Source: Daphnia carinata (taxonomy: Eukaryota > Arthropoda > Branchiopoda > Diplostraca > Daphniidae). Taken from it: a DNA stretch of 64,000 bases. The DNA lies in assembly GCF_022539665.2 (NCBI RefSeq), contig NC_081337.1, positions 8,222,679 to 8,286,678 on the forward strand. Direction: 5' to 3'. Made by a program: the position numbers and the translations under genes. Of this stretch, positions 62,435 to 64,000 are shown piece after piece (the first letter of the stretch is position 1; each line of letters opens with the position of its first letter). Below the pieces are notes generated by a model. That model did not search any database, was not told the DNA's origin, and saw only the letters and a list, made by a program, of their open reading frames with translations.

Positions 62435-64000
62435 TACATTGAGGGTCAACTGACAAGTGTTTATAGCCATTGAAAACTCTGCGCAAGTGATGGAAGTTTA
62501 TTCCGATTTGAACCTCTGGCACGACGGGCATTTGACTTTTTGATTATCGGATCGTTTATTGCATTTTATATATATACGTATATATATATATTTTTTTTCG
62601 TTAAATTTTGGTGTGGAGGTAAAAGAATTTCACGGAATTTTTCTTTCTTTCTTTTTTTTTTTGTGGCCATTGCGCATTCCTTCCTGCTTGCCAACGTTTT
62701 TTTATTTTTATTTTTTTTTTTAAAGATGTTTCTCTGAAGAAGACGAGAGATAAAAATCATAACATTGACAATGTCAGAGGCGGCCAAAATAAAATTCTTC
62801 TTTCATCAACATCTGAACGCGATCAAACTTCAATCACGGAATGCATGGCCCCAATAAAAAAAAAAAAGAAAAAGAGGAACGATGATCTCGTTCTTTCTCC
62901 TTTTCTCCTCCCTGGAACATAAATACTTGTAGCCTTTTTACGCATATTTATAAGAAGAAGAAGAAAAAGAAAAAACCTGCGTTATGGATGATCTAGATTG
63001 CTTCGACGTTACGTGTCTGTCCCGCGTTTTTTTTTCTCATTTCAGGCGTTAAACAAAAAAAAAAAAATGTAGACCACGAAAACAACGGTTCTTTTTTTTT
63101 TTTTTTTTTTTTTTCTCTGAAATTTTTACGATCGGGTCCAGAGGAAATGCGCATTGTTTCATCTCTCGTGTTTTCCTTCGCGGATCGCGAGGCACACAGC
63201 CTCATTTATTTTTCTGTGAGCCGGACGTCGTCGCAACACAGGGCCGGTCCTTGTTCTCAATTTCTAGGACGCAACGTAAAGGGAAGGGAGAGGGGGGGGG
63301 CGGTGGGTGCCAACAGGCCATCGTTTCCTCTGTGTATCTCGTCTAAACTATGTTACATATCGAAATATCTGGCGTCAAATGAATTCAGGCATGTTGATTG
63401 GATGACAGCGCGATCGCTGTGTGTCCTTACGTCGCGTAAACGATTCACTTTTCTCATTTTCGTTGATAGTTGCGTGGGGTGGGGGGAACGAAATTGCGTC
63501 GTGAGCATTTTCGAAATGGTTTGCCTTGGCTTTGAATTGTACGGCTCAGTCATCGGATTGAGTGAATGAATGGCAAGAATGGAACGTGGCCTTAAACAAA
63601 GTAGAAACGATTGTAGAGTGGAACATTCCGTTTTCGTTTCACGCCGTGACGGTCGTCGTGAAAAATTCCATCGCCATTAGGGAAAAAAAGCTTTTTATTT
63701 TATTGTATTTTTGGTTTTGTTTTGTTTTGGGTCGGGTCTGCCGTTGTTTGCCCACCTCGTTTCCCTTCGATCTTTCCTGATGGGCCTGCCTGACCGTTTC
63801 GTAATAACACGTCCGCGAGAGAAGAATATGTAATGAGCGAAAAGCGAGTTGACAGGGAACGTTGGCTCCCTGTCGCCGCTGTTGTTTTTCCCTTTTTTTT
63901 TTTTTTTTTTTTGTTATCCTCAACTTCTTGGCCGTATATTTGATTTTCTTTTGGAGCGTGTGTTCTCTTTCGGTAGCCGTTTTCTTTTTCTTTTTTTTTT
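54549..64000. other. 9.4-kb non-coding region upstream of the GPCR, rich in homopolymer tracts
   Basis: No coding homology was recognised on either strand. The region should include the receptor's promoter and any 5' untranslated exons. It holds long T-runs (62398-62427, 63092-63114), C- or G-runs of ten or more (55660-55672, 58353-58362, 59825-59845, 60290-60301, 60377-60389, 60654-60664, 61830-61839), an AT dinucleotide run near 62566-62592 and a GT run near 62201-62226. Open frames here are mostly products of these runs. Confidence 0.6.
59825..59845. repeat. Poly-C tract (21 bp)
   Basis: This is an uninterrupted run of 21 C, the longest of a group of C- and G-runs within 55.6-61.9 kb. Confidence 0.95.

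Overview
This is an arthropod nuclear genome window, most likely from a branchiopod crustacean such as Daphnia. That is inferred from the mix of conserved arthropod genes, compact genes with many introns of about 55-90 bp, and an invertebrate cholecystokinin-like/sulfakinin-type receptor with long introns. No bacterial operon structure, rRNA, convincing tRNA or CRISPR array was seen. Gene models below were built by matching translated exons to remembered protein families and requiring GT-AG (one GC-AG) junctions that keep the reading frame. No alignment was run.

Layout. 1-10 kb: the first exon of a probable receptor-type gene on the minus strand runs off the left edge, then about 5 kb holds nothing I recognise, then a GT92-family glycosyltransferase (minus, 3 exons). 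10.6-15.2 kb: a complete PICK1 orthologue (plus, 11 exons, with a plausible alternative first exon) and a small GPI-anchored Ly6/three-finger gene. 15.2-29.7 kb is an accessory, decaying region. It holds a 1.3-kb tandem duplication with a ~93-bp minisatellite, a 1115-aa intronless ORF with four tandem retropepsin-like domains, an unprocessed RRP1 pseudogene, a receptor guanylate cyclase pseudogene lying tail to tail with it, a Cys-rich membrane-protein ORF containing a 14-unit 12-bp repeat, and an A/C-skewed block. 29.7-41 kb is a dense housekeeping cluster: a PIF/Harbinger-like MITE just upstream of threonyl-tRNA synthetase (ThrRS), mitochondrial CLPX, the SNARE USE1 (minus) and mitochondrial translation GTPase GUF1, the last two sharing a 430-bp divergent promoter. 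41.4-54.5 kb: a CCK/sulfakinin-like GPCR (minus, 7 core exons plus a probable eighth). 54.5-64 kb: non-coding DNA upstream of that receptor, rich in long poly-T and poly-C/G tracts.

Functional relations. Three neighbours serve protein synthesis or organelle proteostasis (ThrRS, CLPX, GUF1), and USE1 and PICK1 act in membrane traffic. I see no evidence that the genes are co-regulated beyond the USE1/GUF1 shared promoter region. The most unusual object is the multi-retropepsin protein, which looks like a retroelement protease that was duplicated twice and has lost its canonical active-site triads.
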